Source of the DNA: an uncultured Chlorobiaceae bacterium
GTDB lineage: Bacteria; Bacteroidota; Chlorobiia; Chlorobiales; Chlorobiaceae
Length of the DNA: 40,579 nt
Assembly (NCBI GenBank): GCA_903887845.1
Contig: CAISRC010000002.1
Span: forward strand, 1 to 40,579
Direction: 5' to 3'
Part shown: piece by piece, positions 26,043 to 34,596 of the stretch
How positions within the stretch are numbered: position 1 is the first letter of the stretch
Layout of the letters: each line of letters begins with the position of its first letter
Notes under the pieces: generated by a model
Database searches by the model: none
Told to the model about the DNA's origin: nothing
Seen by the model: only the letters and a program-made list of their open reading frames with translations
Program-made: the position numbers and the translations under genes

Positions 26043-26097
26043 GTTTAAAACGGTGCTTCTTATATGAGTATGAGAGCATGAAAATGGAGGTGGTTTA

Positions 26098-27672
26098 ATG
26101 GGTATAGTTATAAACCTGTTTTTAATTGTTTTTGCTTCAGTGTTTTTTTTTGCAGCGGGTTTTTTTATTGGACGATTTTTTCTTGAACGTATAGGTACGA
26201 CAAAGGTTCTTGAAGCCGAAGAACGTGCAGTGCAAATAGTTCAGGAAGCCCAGAAAGAGGCCAACGAGTACAAGGAACTTAAAGTCAGTGAAGTAAATCA
26301 GGAGTGGAAAAAGAAGCGGCGCGAGTTTGATCAGGAAGTTCTCATCAAAAACAACAAGTACACCCAACTGCAAAAGCAGACCCAGCAGAGAGAGGCGCAA
26401 CTGAAAAAACAGGCGCAGGATGTCAAGGATACTGAACGAAAGCTTCAGGATCAGCGCAAGGAAATCGACCAGATCACCGAGTCAGTGATGCTTCGTTCAA
26501 CAGAACTGGAGCGGATTATTTCAGAGCAGAACCAGCGCCTTGAGAGCATCAGCAACCTTCAGGCAGAAGAGGCGAGGCAGATGTTGATTGACAACATGGT
26601 TGCAAAAGCACGTGAAGAAGCAACTGACACCATTCATCAGATTCATGAAGAAGCAGAGCAGAAAGCCGGTCGTCTTGCTGAGAAAACGCTCTTGACGGCA
26701 ATTCAGCGGATCTCTTTTGAGCAGACCACTGAAAATGCGCTTTCCGTCGTTCATATCCAGAGCGATGAGCTGAAGGGTCGCATCATCGGCCGTGAAGGCC
26801 GCAATATCAAAGCCTTTGAAAATGCAACAGGAGTTGATATAATTGTTGACGATACTCCTGAGGTTGTTATTCTCTCCTGCTTTGATCCTCTGCGCCGTGA
26901 ACTTGCCAAGCTGACCCTCCAGAAACTTCTGGTTGATGGAATCATTCATCCAGTGGCTATTGAAAAAGCTTATGGAGATGCCAAAAAGGAGATTGATGAT
27001 GTCATCATCAGTGCCGGAGAGGAAGCGCTCTCTTCGCTGCAGATTTCCGACATGCCCGCCGAAGTTATCGCCCTTGTCGGTAAAATGAAATTTTATACGG
27101 TCTATGGGCAAAACCTGCTGCAGCACAGTCGTGAGGTTGCCATGCTTTCAGGCCTTATGGCTGCCGAACTCAAGCTTGATGCCCGCCTTGCCAAACGTGC
27201 CGGTCTTCTGCACGACATCGGTCTTGTGCTCCCGGAAAGTGATGAACCCCATGCATTGACAGGAATGACTTTTCTGAAAAAGTTCAACGAATCGCCCCTG
27301 GTGCTTAATGCCATTGCCGCTCATCATGGTGACGTCGATAAAGAGTCACCCATCGCCGATCTCGTAGACGCAGCCAATACCATATCGCTCTCCCGTCCCG
27401 GAGCCCGGGGTGCTGTAACAGCCGACGGCAACGTCAAGCGTCTTGAGAGTCTTGAAGAGATTGCAAAAGGATTTCCTGGTGTTCTGAAAACCTACGCCTT
27501 GCAGGCAGGACGGGAGATCAGGGTGATTGTTGAAGGTGATAATGTCAGCGATTCACAGGCAGATGTCCTTGCCCATGATATCGCTCACAAAATTGAATCA
27601 GAGGCCCAGTATCCAGGGCAGATAAAGGTCTCGATTATCCGCGAAAAACGTTCGATTGCCTACGCAAAATAA
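26098..27672 (+). CDS. rny: Ribonuclease Y
   Basis: 524 residues in the standard RNase Y order: N-terminal membrane anchor (2-25), long coiled coil (35-200), KH domain with GRIIGREGRNIKAFE (228-242), and HD domain with LLHDIG (His372-Asp373) and AAHHGD (407-412). It is a membrane-bound endoribonuclease that starts mRNA decay. GGAGG sits just ahead of the ATG. It may read through from the RNA upstream or use its own promoter in the 55-base gap. Confidence 0.97.
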   Translation: MGIVINLFLIVFASVFFFAAGFFIGRFFLERIGTTKVLEAEERAVQIVQEAQKEANEYKELKVSEVNQEWKKKRREFDQEVLIKNNKYTQLQKQTQQREAQLKKQAQDVKDTERKLQDQRKEIDQITESVMLRSTELERIISEQNQRLESISNLQAEEARQMLIDNMVAKAREEATDTIHQIHEEAEQKAGRLAEKTLLTAIQRISFEQTTENALSVVHIQSDELKGRIIGREGRNIKAFENATGVDIIVDDTPEVVILSCFDPLRRELAKLTLQKLLVDGIIHPVAIEKAYGDAKKEIDDVIISAGEEALSSLQISDMPAEVIALVGKMKFYTVYGQNLLQHSREVAMLSGLMAAELKLDARLAKRAGLLHDIGLVLPESDEPHALTGMTFLKKFNESPLVLNAIAAHHGDVDKESPIADLVDAANTISLSRPGARGAVTADGNVKRLESLEEIAKGFPGVLKTYALQAGREIRVIVEGDNVSDSQADVLAHDIAHKIESEAQYPGQIKVSIIREKRSIAYAK

Positions 27673-27706
27673 GAGTCGTCACCCATCATCAGAACCAGGG
27701 GAAAGT

Positions 27707-28309
27707 TCAAAGCTTTCCCTTGGTTGATGGAATTTCAGTACCGTTAATCGCAACAGCAGCCTTCATGGCATAAGCAAAAGACTTGAACAGCGCCTCTATT
27801 TTGTGGTGCGTATTTTCGCCATCAAGAATTGACAGGTGGATATTGGCTTTAAGTGTTCCCGAAAGCGACAGAAAGAAATGTTCAACCATTTCCGTTGAAA
27901 AGCCCTGAATGACCGGCCTCCGGAACTCTGCCTTAAAAACACAATAACTTCTTCCCCCCAGGTCAAGTGCGCATCGCGCCAAAGCCTCATCCATAGGAAT
28001 AAGCGCCCATCCATAACGCTGAATCCCTCTTTTCTCCCCAAGAGCTTCGGCAATGGCACTGCCGAGAACCAGAGCAACATCTTCAACGGTATGATGATCA
28101 TCGACCTCAAGGTCGCCACGGCACTCCAGTGACAGGTCAAAGCCTGAATGTTTACTGAAATTGGTCAGCATGTGGTCAAGAAAAACCACTCCCGAGTTGA
28201 CGGAGCTCATGCCCGTTCCGTCAAGTTTTACGGTTACTGTAATGTCTGTCTCTTTTGTGGTTCTGCTAATCGTTGCGGAACGAGGTGCCCTTGAGATTGA
28301 TTCTGGCAT
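27707..28309 (-). CDS. hisB: Imidazoleglycerol-phosphate dehydratase
   Basis: 200 residues, the monofunctional HisB: RATKETD-like N-terminus, [20 protein letters not shown], the metal-binding [30 protein letters not shown] and the C-terminal [15 protein letters not shown]. It catalyses the sixth step of histidine synthesis. The ATG at 28309 gives the family start and avoids overlap with the upstream gene; an ATG at 28339 would add ten residues. Confidence 0.96.
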   Translation of the reverse strand: MPESISRAPRSATISRTTKETDITVTVKLDGTGMSSVNSGVVFLDHMLTNFSKHSGFDLSLECRGDLEVDDHHTVEDVALVLGSAIAEALGEKRGIQRYGWALIPMDEALARCALDLGGRSYCVFKAEFRRPVIQGFSTEMVEHFFLSLSGTLKANIHLSILDGENTHHKIEALFKSFAYAMKAAVAINGTEIPSTKGKL

Positions 28310-28316
28310 GGAGAGT

Positions 28317-28559
28317 TTAGCGGATAAATTTGTTGACAAGAAAAAGTATCAGACTGAGAAATATTGAAAGCAGCAGGGAAGTGCCTATTGGAAAATAAAA
28401 CCTGAAGTTAGCCTTCTCAATCCTGATATCGAAGGGAAGATTGCCGAACCAGGTGAACCAGCGCCATAATCCGGTTTTATCAGAAGTCATAAGCAGCAGG
28501 CCAACAAGAACAATAACCAGACCAGCCAGTGTTACTATTTTACCAGCAACTGAAAACAT
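28317..28559 (-). CDS. DUF2905 small membrane protein
   Basis: 80 residues with two membrane segments ([16 protein letters not shown] and [19 protein letters not shown]) around the conserved loop [21 protein letters not shown], the signature of DUF2905. The function is unknown. It lies 7 bases before hisB on the same strand, so the two are probably co-transcribed, and it is divergent from secG. Confidence 0.88.
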   Translation of the reverse strand: MFSVAGKIVTLAGLVIVLVGLLLMTSDKTGLWRWFTWFGNLPFDIRIEKANFRFYFPIGTSLLLSIFLSLILFLVNKFIR

Positions 28560-28650
28560 GGTTTGGATATTTTTTAAAAGTTGCTAAATTAAGGCCTTCT
28601 TTTGATTGAAAGATACAAGAATATTTGCGAATTATTTAGAGCGGCTCGAC

Positions 28651-29001
28651 ATGCATGTTTTCATAGTTATTGTCGGTTTACTTGCATCGATTCTGCTTAT
28701 TGGCGTTATTTTGTTGCAGAGTCCAAAAAGCGGCAGCGGTCTGACTGGCGGTATGGCCAGTCTTGGTACTGTTCAGACTCTTGGTGTCCGGCGGACTGGT
28801 GACTTTTTAAGCAAGATGACAGCCATCCTTGCTGCCGTTGTCATGTTGCTTTGTTTTATAGCCCAGTTTACCCTTCCTGGCAAAGAGTCCTCAAAGGCTT
28901 CGCCGGAAAGCATTCTACAGCAGAGTGTTCCTGCCCGGCCCGCAGCGCCGGCTAAAGCCGTGCCTTCTGCACCATCAACACCATTACTGCCTGCAAAATA
29001 A
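28651..29001 (+). CDS. secG: Preprotein translocase subunit SecG
   Basis: 116 residues: first membrane segment [20 protein letters not shown], the conserved turn [12 protein letters not shown], second segment [18 protein letters not shown], then an Ala/Pro-rich cytoplasmic or periplasmic tail. It is the accessory subunit of the SecYEG channel. An upstream in-frame ATG at 28606 is open, but the membrane segment begins right after the ATG at 28651. tRNA-Lys follows 8 bases later. Confidence 0.92.
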   Translation: MHVFIVIVGLLASILLIGVILLQSPKSGSGLTGGMASLGTVQTLGVRRTGDFLSKMTAILAAVVMLLCFIAQFTLPGKESSKASPESILQQSVPARPAAPAKAVPSAPSTPLLPAK

Positions 29002-29009
29002 AATTAACT

Positions 29010-29085
29010 GCACCCGTGGCTCAATCGGTAGAGCAATTGACTCTTAATCAATGGGTTGGAGGTTCGAGTCCTCCCGGGTGCACCA
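29010..29085 (+). tRNA. tRNA-Lys (CTT) with encoded CCA
   Basis: Acceptor GCACCCG/CGGGTGC, D arm GCTC...GAGC, anticodon stem ATTGA/TCAAT with CTT at 29043-29045, T arm GGAGG-TTCGAGT-CCTCC, discriminator A and encoded CCA at 29083-29085. The other tRNAs in the window do not encode a full CCA. It lies at the border between core genes and the mobile region. Confidence 0.97.
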
Positions 29086-29093
29086 TATAAAAT

Positions 29094-29128
29094 AAAGACT
29101 TACAGGTTCAGGCTTGTAAGTCTTTTTT
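29094..29128 (+). terminator. Terminator of secG-tRNA-Lys
   Basis: AAAGACTTACA/TGTAAGTCTTT with a 10-base loop, followed by T residues. Confidence 0.9.
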
Positions 29129-29544
29129 GTTTTATGCCTTTTTAGGGTGCTTTGGAGGGTGCTTTAGATTTATTGTAGACTTTTGATAAGGTACAGCCGT
29201 TTTTTGTATTGAGCAGTTTTTCCGGAAAAAGGGAGGCGATCACTTATTTCATTCGGTGTTATGCCCATCTCTGCCACTAACTTTTTTCTATTGGGTTAAG
29301 CGATGCAGGAACATAAAGACTTTGAACGATGCAAAGTTGCTTGTGTGAAACTTATTCGTTTTGGCTACAGAGAGTTGGCTAATCCCGAGTTGTGCCAGTT
29401 AGTGCCGAAACTCAGAACTCAAGAAGTTGCTGAACCTGGTTTGTAAATTCCCTTGTACCCATCTTGTTTGACATAAACCTCTTCGGTTCGTTCATAACAA
29501 AGATGGATTTCATGGACCCGCCACATTTCCTCCTGGATCTTTCG
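29129..29544. other. Gene-poor junction between tRNA-Lys and the transposase remnant
   Basis: No protein of recognised family is present. A 10-base direct repeat, AGGGTGCTTT, occurs twice near 29144-29167. A 47-codon frame (29303-29446) begins MQEHKDFERCK and ends AEPGL, but it has no ribosome site or known relatives. The stretch is probably insertion debris. The tRNA 3' end would be a usual phage attachment target, yet I find no second copy of it in the window. Confidence 0.4.
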
Positions 29545-30090
29545 TCATGACCGGTGCATTTTTATTTCGAGGTTTTTGCCCATCATCAATGCCATAAAAC
29601 AGTCGCGCAAATGAGCCCTGATGGCATCCTCTGTGCGATGAAAGAGAGATGTGTGTCTGCGGTCAGATTTGCTCATACGGAACGCTTGAGCCACGTTCCA
29701 GAGATCATGATAGTAGGCGTGTGATAACTGCACTACTCGACAGCTCCTTCTCAGGGATGTTGGTGACATATCCTTTGATGCCCAACAGCTTCTCTGCCTT
29801 TGCCTGAAGATCGGCATCGAAGAAAAAGGGCTTGTCGGTGTCGGTGGTTTTCTTGACAAACTTTGCCCGCCGACCGGACTCGTTTTTTTCAACAGGGCAA
29901 GCGCCCGTTTGACCTGTTTATCGAACTCTTGCTTGTCCTTCTTGTACCGGGACTCCGAGAACTCATGCTCCTCGTGGGCGATACCAATATGCTTGAGAAG
30001 AGAACGCCTGGTTCCTTTATTCTGAGCTACCTGTACGGCCGTTGCTCCGGATGCAATTTGCTCCTTTCTGATTTTCAAGTCCCCACGCAT
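29545..30090 (-). pseudogene. IS1634-type transposase, internally deleted and frameshifted
   Basis: Read on the minus strand, the first 45 residues (IRKEQIASGATAVQVAQNKG, RSLLKHIG) match the N-terminal start of IS1634-family transposases. The reading then jumps straight to the C-terminal part: KPFFFDADLQAKAEKLLGIK and GYVTNIPEKELSS in a shifted frame, then YHDLWNVAQAFRMSKSD, HRTEDAIRAH and CFMALMMGKNLEI back in the first. Several hundred residues, including the first two DDE acids, are missing, and at least two frameshifts lie near 29710 and 29890. It is a dead remnant. Confidence 0.8.
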
Positions 30091-30137
30091 GGGGAGAAGA
30101 TAGCTTTAGTGTCAATAACCAGAAGCAAGGAAATTTT

Positions 30138-32030
30138 AATTAGGGCTTTCTGAACAAACCCTGGTTTTAAAAACACCTCAACGGCAGGGCAAATCTCGTC
30201 TCCATGCTCCAATCCCCTAATCGCAGTAATTTTGGCTTCAAGAGGCTGTGTCGCCCATTTATAGCCATCAAAAGCAGCATAATACCTCTAAACAAGCGTA
30301 AAAAATGAACCCCCAGCAGGTTCTGCAGGTTCATAATCATAACAATGAGCGCGACAACCGTTTCGCTGGTTGACGCGAGCTTGGCCATGATGCGATTCAT
30401 CCCGAATCGTCGCTTGCCTTGGCCAAACTTGCCTTCGACGGCGTTACGGATTCCCTCATCTTTCCGTGTCTGTCGTTTGCGTTCAGCGTTCACTTCAGGA
30501 TCCTTTGGAGGGCGTCCCAAAGGTACTCCACTTATCCGAATCGCATGCCCTTTGCACCACTGGAGGTTAGCCCTGTTTCGATAAATCTTGTCGACATGCA
30601 CTGACTCTGGATAGTACCCTTCACGGACATAGTAGCGTTCTGTCTCGGCAATCAGATCACAGCCTTCATTGTAGGCTGACCATGATATTTTTTCAATACT
30701 ACTCCATCCGTCAACAACGCTTAGAGACAGTTTCATGCCGAATTCAGTTTTGGCACCGGCCTTGCCCCGGACTATTGGACGGACATGTGGTTGACTGATG
30801 CTGACAATTCGATCATCAATGCGGCTTGTCCTGTATTTGTACATCTCAAGTTGCTGACGATATAACTCTTCACAAACAAGGAGTTTGACATACAATTTTT
30901 TATTCAGTACCGTCAACGATACCACTGCGGCGAGTGCGTCGATGCTTCTCAGATTTCTGCCGAGATAACCAAGTTGTTTACGAATAGCATTGCGAATTTT
31001 TTTTGCTGATTTCACGCGAAGCTTGGCGACACTCAAAAATTCCTTCCGAGCAGTTTTACGATACGTGCGTGGCTTTTTCAGCCCTTCAGGAGCATGAACA
31101 TGGAGCTTATCGATGATCTGTTCCGTTTTTTCCCGCGCATCATTGAGCAGGCCAAGATCCGTCGGAAAACGGATATCAGCCGGGGCGCATGTGGCATCAA
31201 GAATCAGTTTCCCTTTGTTTGCTGGATGCGCAATCGGGAGTGAACAAGTTGCTGCTGCTTCATTCACCAGAGGCTCTTCAGGAGTGGGTTCAGCACACCG
31301 TGGCTCAGGCTGTACTGGTTCTTGGGTTTGTTCCTCAGATACTGCTTCAGTGACCACTGGCAGCGGCTCTGGCCCTGCTTCGAGCAGCAGTGTCTCTGGG
31401 GATATCTCTACGCCTTGAGGCTCTTCTGAAGCAGAATTCCCCAAGGCACATGTTTTAGCGCGATCTTCTTTTTTTTGAACCAATTGCTCACGTTTTTCAA
31501 GCAGTTCGCGATACTGTTTGCGAAGATTCTCGCTCACATTTGCAATATCAATCGATGTGATGCGTTTACGAAAATGGGTCATCAACGAAGAATCGAATGG
31601 CGCTTCATTTTGAAACCTTTTAAATCCTATAAAATATTGTAGATAAGGGCTTTCCTGGATCTGAGAAACAGTCTCTTCGTCTGTGATACTTAATGTTTCT
31701 TTGATAATCAACGAGCCTAAAGCAGAACGAACACTCAATGCAGGCGAGCCATTCGATGCAGTAAAATTATTAGCATAAATCTCTTCTGCAGCAAACCATG
31801 GAATGGCATTGGACAACTTTACCCAACGATTATCGGCATTCAGTTTCCCACCAAATGGTAGGTAAAAATCATCAACTAACGTGAGCTGCTTGAACTTGCG
31901 CTTATACATTATTTTTCAGGTGCAAGGGTTTTGGGCTATTTCCTCCATTTTCCTTGCACAAATATACAAAAAATATAGACTTAATCAAATATAAAATATA
32001 GCTTTAGCACTTTTTCAGTAGGCCCTAATT
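30138..32030 (-). mobile_element. IS5-superfamily insertion sequence with AATT target duplication
   Basis: The element spans 30142-32026 (1,885 bp). Its ends are imperfect inverted repeats, AGGGCTTTCTGAACAA at the left and AGGGCCTACTGAAAAA at the right (reverse strand), differing at 3 of 16 positions. The four bases AATT flank both ends (30138-30141 and 32027-32030). It holds one transposase gene in the minus direction with 232 bases of upstream DNA. It has landed next to the IS1634 remnant. Because ends, gene and duplication are intact, the insertion looks recent. Confidence 0.88.
30167..31909 (-). CDS. IS5-superfamily DDE transposase
   Basis: 580 residues. The N-terminal region (DDFYLPFGGKLNADNRWVKL, PALSVRSALGSLIIKETL, QESPYLQYFIGF) is the DUF772-type domain of IS5/IS1182-like transposases. 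The catalytic domain shows LILDATCAPADIRFPTDLGL (first Asp), VHVDKIYRNRANL (second Asp) and GKFGQGKRRFGMNRIMAKL (Glu and Y/R region). Between them, at about 150-230, is an unusual Glu/Pro/Val-rich low-complexity insert. The frame is complete and no stop or shift is seen, so it may be active. Confidence 0.92.
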   Translation of the reverse strand: MYKRKFKQLTLVDDFYLPFGGKLNADNRWVKLSNAIPWFAAEEIYANNFTASNGSPALSVRSALGSLIIKETLSITDEETVSQIQESPYLQYFIGFKRFQNEAPFDSSLMTHFRKRITSIDIANVSENLRKQYRELLEKREQLVQKKEDRAKTCALGNSASEEPQGVEISPETLLLEAGPEPLPVVTEAVSEEQTQEPVQPEPRCAEPTPEEPLVNEAAATCSLPIAHPANKGKLILDATCAPADIRFPTDLGLLNDAREKTEQIIDKLHVHAPEGLKKPRTYRKTARKEFLSVAKLRVKSAKKIRNAIRKQLGYLGRNLRSIDALAAVVSLTVLNKKLYVKLLVCEELYRQQLEMYKYRTSRIDDRIVSISQPHVRPIVRGKAGAKTEFGMKLSLSVVDGWSSIEKISWSAYNEGCDLIAETERYYVREGYYPESVHVDKIYRNRANLQWCKGHAIRISGVPLGRPPKDPEVNAERKRQTRKDEGIRNAVEGKFGQGKRRFGMNRIMAKLASTSETVVALIVMIMNLQNLLGVHFLRLFRGIMLLLMAINGRHSLLKPKLLRLGDWSMETRFALPLRCF

Positions 32031-32152
32031 ACAACAATATCAAGAATCTAATTGTCTTGGTCAGCGCTTCTTTAAATTTTGGTATGAGTCAGGAAGAGAG
32101 CTGGCCAATGTTGCTGGCTTGTATAGATGAATGATAAACTTCCAGGCCAATA

Positions 32153-32503
32153 TTATTTTTCTTTTTTTGCCGCCGTCCTGATAATAGTCGCCATCTCTTT
32201 CAACTCGATTGATGCTTGAGATAACCGGTACTCAAGATCGTTGACCTTTCTTAGCAAGAGATCATAACTGCTATTCTGCCCAAGGGTCTCCTCTCTTCCG
32301 TTGAGAACATAATCAACATCAATACCCATCTTCTCAAGCTTCTTGATCACCAAATGTCCCAACCCTGCGCGCCCCGACAAGTATGACCCAAAATATGAGG
32401 CGTTTTTTGCTCCCACTGCTTTTGAGGCTTCTGTGATCGTTCCGAATTTATCGCGCAATTCCTCATTGAGCCTTTTGCCTACTTCAACATCGTTTTGTAC
32501 CAT
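32153..32503 (-). CDS. Phage-type HTH repressor
   Basis: 116 residues. An N-terminal helix-turn-helix (ITEASKAVGAKNASYFGSYL, SGRAGLGHLVIKKLEKMGID) is followed by VDYVLNG, as in short CI-like regulators, and a C-terminal coiled coil (LLRKVNDLEYRLSQASIELK). It has no peptidase domain, so it would not be cleaved like lambda CI. It is divergent from the early phage genes, with candidate operators between, and is the likely lysogeny regulator. Confidence 0.75.
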   Translation of the reverse strand: MVQNDVEVGKRLNEELRDKFGTITEASKAVGAKNASYFGSYLSGRAGLGHLVIKKLEKMGIDVDYVLNGREETLGQNSSYDLLLRKVNDLEYRLSQASIELKEMATIIRTAAKKEK

Positions 32504-32545
32504 AAGTCGCCCTTTTTTACAGTTTTTTTATCTTTTTCTCTTGTT

Positions 32546-32577
32546 ATTGTGATAGATTTACCATAATTTGTGTAAAT
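32546..32577. promoter_or_regulatory. Three operator-like sites between divergent phage genes
   Basis: ATTGTGATAGATT (32546-32558), the inverted TTTACCATAATTT (32557-32569, reverse AAATTATGGTAAA) and AATTTGTGTAAAT (32565-32577) are variants of one motif, close to AATTGTGGTAAAT. The same motif recurs four times at 36663-36740. The position between repressor and early genes suggests binding by the 32153-32503 repressor. Confidence 0.5.
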
Positions 32578-32621
32578 AAAGAAAGATTAACCCACACTAT
32601 TCTATTAAATATAGAGAAAAA

Positions 32622-33008
32622 ATGGAAAATAAAGAGAAAGATTTTATCCCAACGTTTGACCAACTGCCGGGACTGGTTGCCGGGCTTGCGATGCAGATTG
32701 GTTTGCTGGTGAAGCAGCTTGGTGAGAAGCCTATGGTGCAGAGTGATCCGATGGGGATTGAGTTGTGTGCGGAGTATCTCTCTTTGATTGAGGGTAAGGA
32801 GGTAACGAAGGCGGCGGTCTATAATCGGGTCCACCGTGGTCGGTTGCCGTATCGCAAGAATGGGGCGACGCTTTATTTCTGGCGTGAGGATATTTCCGCA
32901 TACTTAATGAACCCGGAAGTAAGCGTTGAGAGAGAGAAAGGCTGCTCGTTAGGTGCTCGTATGAAGGGTAAAAGTGGTGCTCTGATTATTGAGCACAGAG
33001 TAGGGTAA
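32622..33008 (+). CDS. HTH (MerR/excisionase-like) DNA-binding protein
   Basis: 128 residues. The central part (IELCAEYLSLIEGKEVTKAA, VYNRVHRGRLPYRKNGATLY, FWREDISAYL) is the winged helix-turn-helix of the MerR/excisionase (HTH_17) type: a helix that reads DNA followed by the R-G-x-LP...G..Y wing. It is the first gene of the rightward phage operon. It could be an excisionase or an early regulator; no integrase is in the window. Confidence 0.72.
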   Translation: MENKEKDFIPTFDQLPGLVAGLAMQIGLLVKQLGEKPMVQSDPMGIELCAEYLSLIEGKEVTKAAVYNRVHRGRLPYRKNGATLYFWREDISAYLMNPEVSVEREKGCSLGARMKGKSGALIIEHRVG

Positions 33009-33020
33009 TTTCCAGGTAAC

Positions 33021-33039
33021 AACCAAAACACAAACGACC
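33021..33039 (+). repeat. Phage leader repeat, copy 1
   Basis: AACCAAAACACAAACGACC ends exactly at the ATG of the ERF gene. It is identical to 37203-37221, and its last 15 bases recur on the other strand at 39921-39945 and 40144-40168. No Shine-Dalgarno lies between it and the start codon. Confidence 0.85.
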
Positions 33040-33735
33040 ATGACTCAAGAAGTTGACAAACAAGGTAGCAGCCAACCGCTCATATTTGCGCGAATGGCTT
33101 CAGTTATGGCGGGTTGTCCCGTCGTCAGTAAAGATCAAAAAAACAAAGACCAGGGTTTTATGTTTCGTGGCATTGATGATCTGTATAGCGCATTGCATAA
33201 ACTTCTGTCACTACACGGCATCTTTACCACAAGCCACATCATCTCAAACAATCGCTACGAGGGGAAGACGAAAACCGGCACTGCTTTTATTGATGCAGAG
33301 ATCACCATTGCATGGAGGTTTTACACGGTCGATGGGAGCTATGTTGATACCGAAACTGTAGGTGTCGGGCGTGATTATGCTGATAAATATGCAAGTAAAG
33401 CATTGGCTATAGCACACAAGTATGCCCTTGTGCAGGTCTTTGCTATTCCAACCCATGAGAGTGATAACGACCCTGATGCAAACAGTATAGAGGGTGCTGC
33501 AACAAAGGTAATGCAGCAACAGCCTCAAGCCATAACGCAACAACATGGTGCGCCTGCTCCTGCCATGACGATTCACCAGAGCAATGAAGTTAGTGAACTG
33601 GCAACATATAGAGCAATCCCCGCCAAATACTCGTACACGGTGCAGAAAGTGCATCTGGACAAGTTGACCCAAGCAAGGGCTGATGAGCTTATTGCCTGGC
33701 TTAAATCCCTCCCAATGAAAGAACAAGCAGCATAA
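33040..33735 (+). CDS. ERF-family single-strand annealing protein
   Basis: 231 residues. The first 150 match the ERF superfamily: FARMASVMAGCPVVSKDQ, FMFRGIDDLYSALHKLLSLH, YVDTETVGVGRDYADKYASK and ALAIAHKYALVQVFAIPT, the last being the most conserved block. The tail is Gln/Ala-rich and ends in a short helical part. ERF proteins anneal complementary strands in phage recombination and end repair. A RusA-like resolvase follows two genes later, giving a recombination module. Confidence 0.9.
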   Translation: MTQEVDKQGSSQPLIFARMASVMAGCPVVSKDQKNKDQGFMFRGIDDLYSALHKLLSLHGIFTTSHIISNNRYEGKTKTGTAFIDAEITIAWRFYTVDGSYVDTETVGVGRDYADKYASKALAIAHKYALVQVFAIPTHESDNDPDANSIEGAATKVMQQQPQAITQQHGAPAPAMTIHQSNEVSELATYRAIPAKYSYTVQKVHLDKLTQARADELIAWLKSLPMKEQAA

Positions 33736-33760
33736 AGGCCAACACTTTTAACCAAAAACC

Positions 33761-34183
33761 ATGACGACAATGTCAAAAACGGATGAGTTTATTTCCTTGA
33801 GCCTGAAATGTTTGCTCACTGATGATGAGAAGATGGAGAGAGGCGCGGCGCTTGCTGAACATGTGCAGGCGATTGAGGTGCTGAGTAAGGAGAAGAGTGC
33901 CAGTGCTGCGGGATTCAAAACGAGGATTGACCATCATACGCTTGAGGGGGCGGCTCTCTCGTTTGCGTTGAAAAACGGGTATGAGTACCGTGATGTTGCG
34001 TGTAGTGCTACCAGGAATTTTGAAGTGCGTACGGTTACTATCGTACGCATTGATACTGGTGAATGTGTTGAGACTCGACCAATGGAGATACATGAAATGC
34101 AGTCGCGGCTGTTTGATGAGGATGTCATCGGGTCTGGTTATGCTGACCGGCATCAGGGAAAAATTACGGTGCTTGGAAAATGA
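33761..34183 (+). CDS. Phage hypothetical protein
   Basis: 140 residues with no family that I recognise. The part DYRHTL-like start aside, visible features are an N-terminal helix (DDEKMERGAALAEHVQAIEV), GFKTRIDHHTLEG, and a beta-rich C-terminal half (NFEVRTVTIVRIDTGECVET, RLFDEDVI). It lies 25 bases after the ERF gene and overlaps the RusA-like gene by 4 bases (ATGA), so it belongs to the recombination operon. Confidence 0.72.
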   Translation: MTTMSKTDEFISLSLKCLLTDDEKMERGAALAEHVQAIEVLSKEKSASAAGFKTRIDHHTLEGAALSFALKNGYEYRDVACSATRNFEVRTVTIVRIDTGECVETRPMEIHEMQSRLFDEDVIGSGYADRHQGKITVLGK

Positions 34184-34596
34184 ATGACGAACCGAACATC
34201 TTTATTATTCCGGGTGAGCTTTATTCATCGAAAAATTCCCGGATGCCGCTCATTTACAAAGATGGGCAAGGCAAGACGATAAGAAAGGTTGTCAAGAGCC
34301 ATGCTGCAGATGCCCAGGCAAAGCGCTTGCAGGGGCTTTTCGAGAGCAACCCTGATTTTGTTGCCTCTTTTCGCAATGAAGCGGAGGGGAGGGCGTTGCC
34401 GTTGTTATTGCAGATCAAGATTTTCCGGCGGGCGCGGCGACGTTTCGACTATAACAATATCTGCCAGAATCTTTTTGATTGTATGGTGAAAGCCGGGCTG
34501 CTTGCTGATGATTGTGCTGATCAATTGTTACCCATTTACCTGCCTTATGAGGTTGATGAAAATGCCCCTCGTGTTGAGCTGATAATTCTGCCATGA
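34180..34596 (+). CDS. RusA-like Holliday-junction resolvase
   Basis: 138 residues. The C-terminal half has the RusA pattern: basic RRARRRFDYNNICQNLFD with the catalytic aspartate and Asn, then CMVKAGLLADDCADQLLP with the paired aspartates. The N-terminus has the family GELYSSKNSR block. RusA cuts Holliday junctions as a dimer. It overlaps both neighbours by 4 bases. Confidence 0.78.
   Translation: MNDEPNIFIIPGELYSSKNSRMPLIYKDGQGKTIRKVVKSHAADAQAKRLQGLFESNPDFVASFRNEAEGRALPLLLQIKIFRRARRRFDYNNICQNLFDCMVKAGLLADDCADQLLPIYLPYEVDENAPRVELIILP

Noticed and set aside
29303-29446. A 47-codon plus-strand frame between tRNA-Lys and the transposase remnant
   Set aside because: No ribosome site, no known relatives, and surrounded by insertion debris; kept only as a note in the junction entry.
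29129-30140. Phage integrase next to tRNA-Lys
   Set aside because: No tyrosine or serine recombinase motif is found in any frame; the only enzyme remnant is an IS1634-type transposase.
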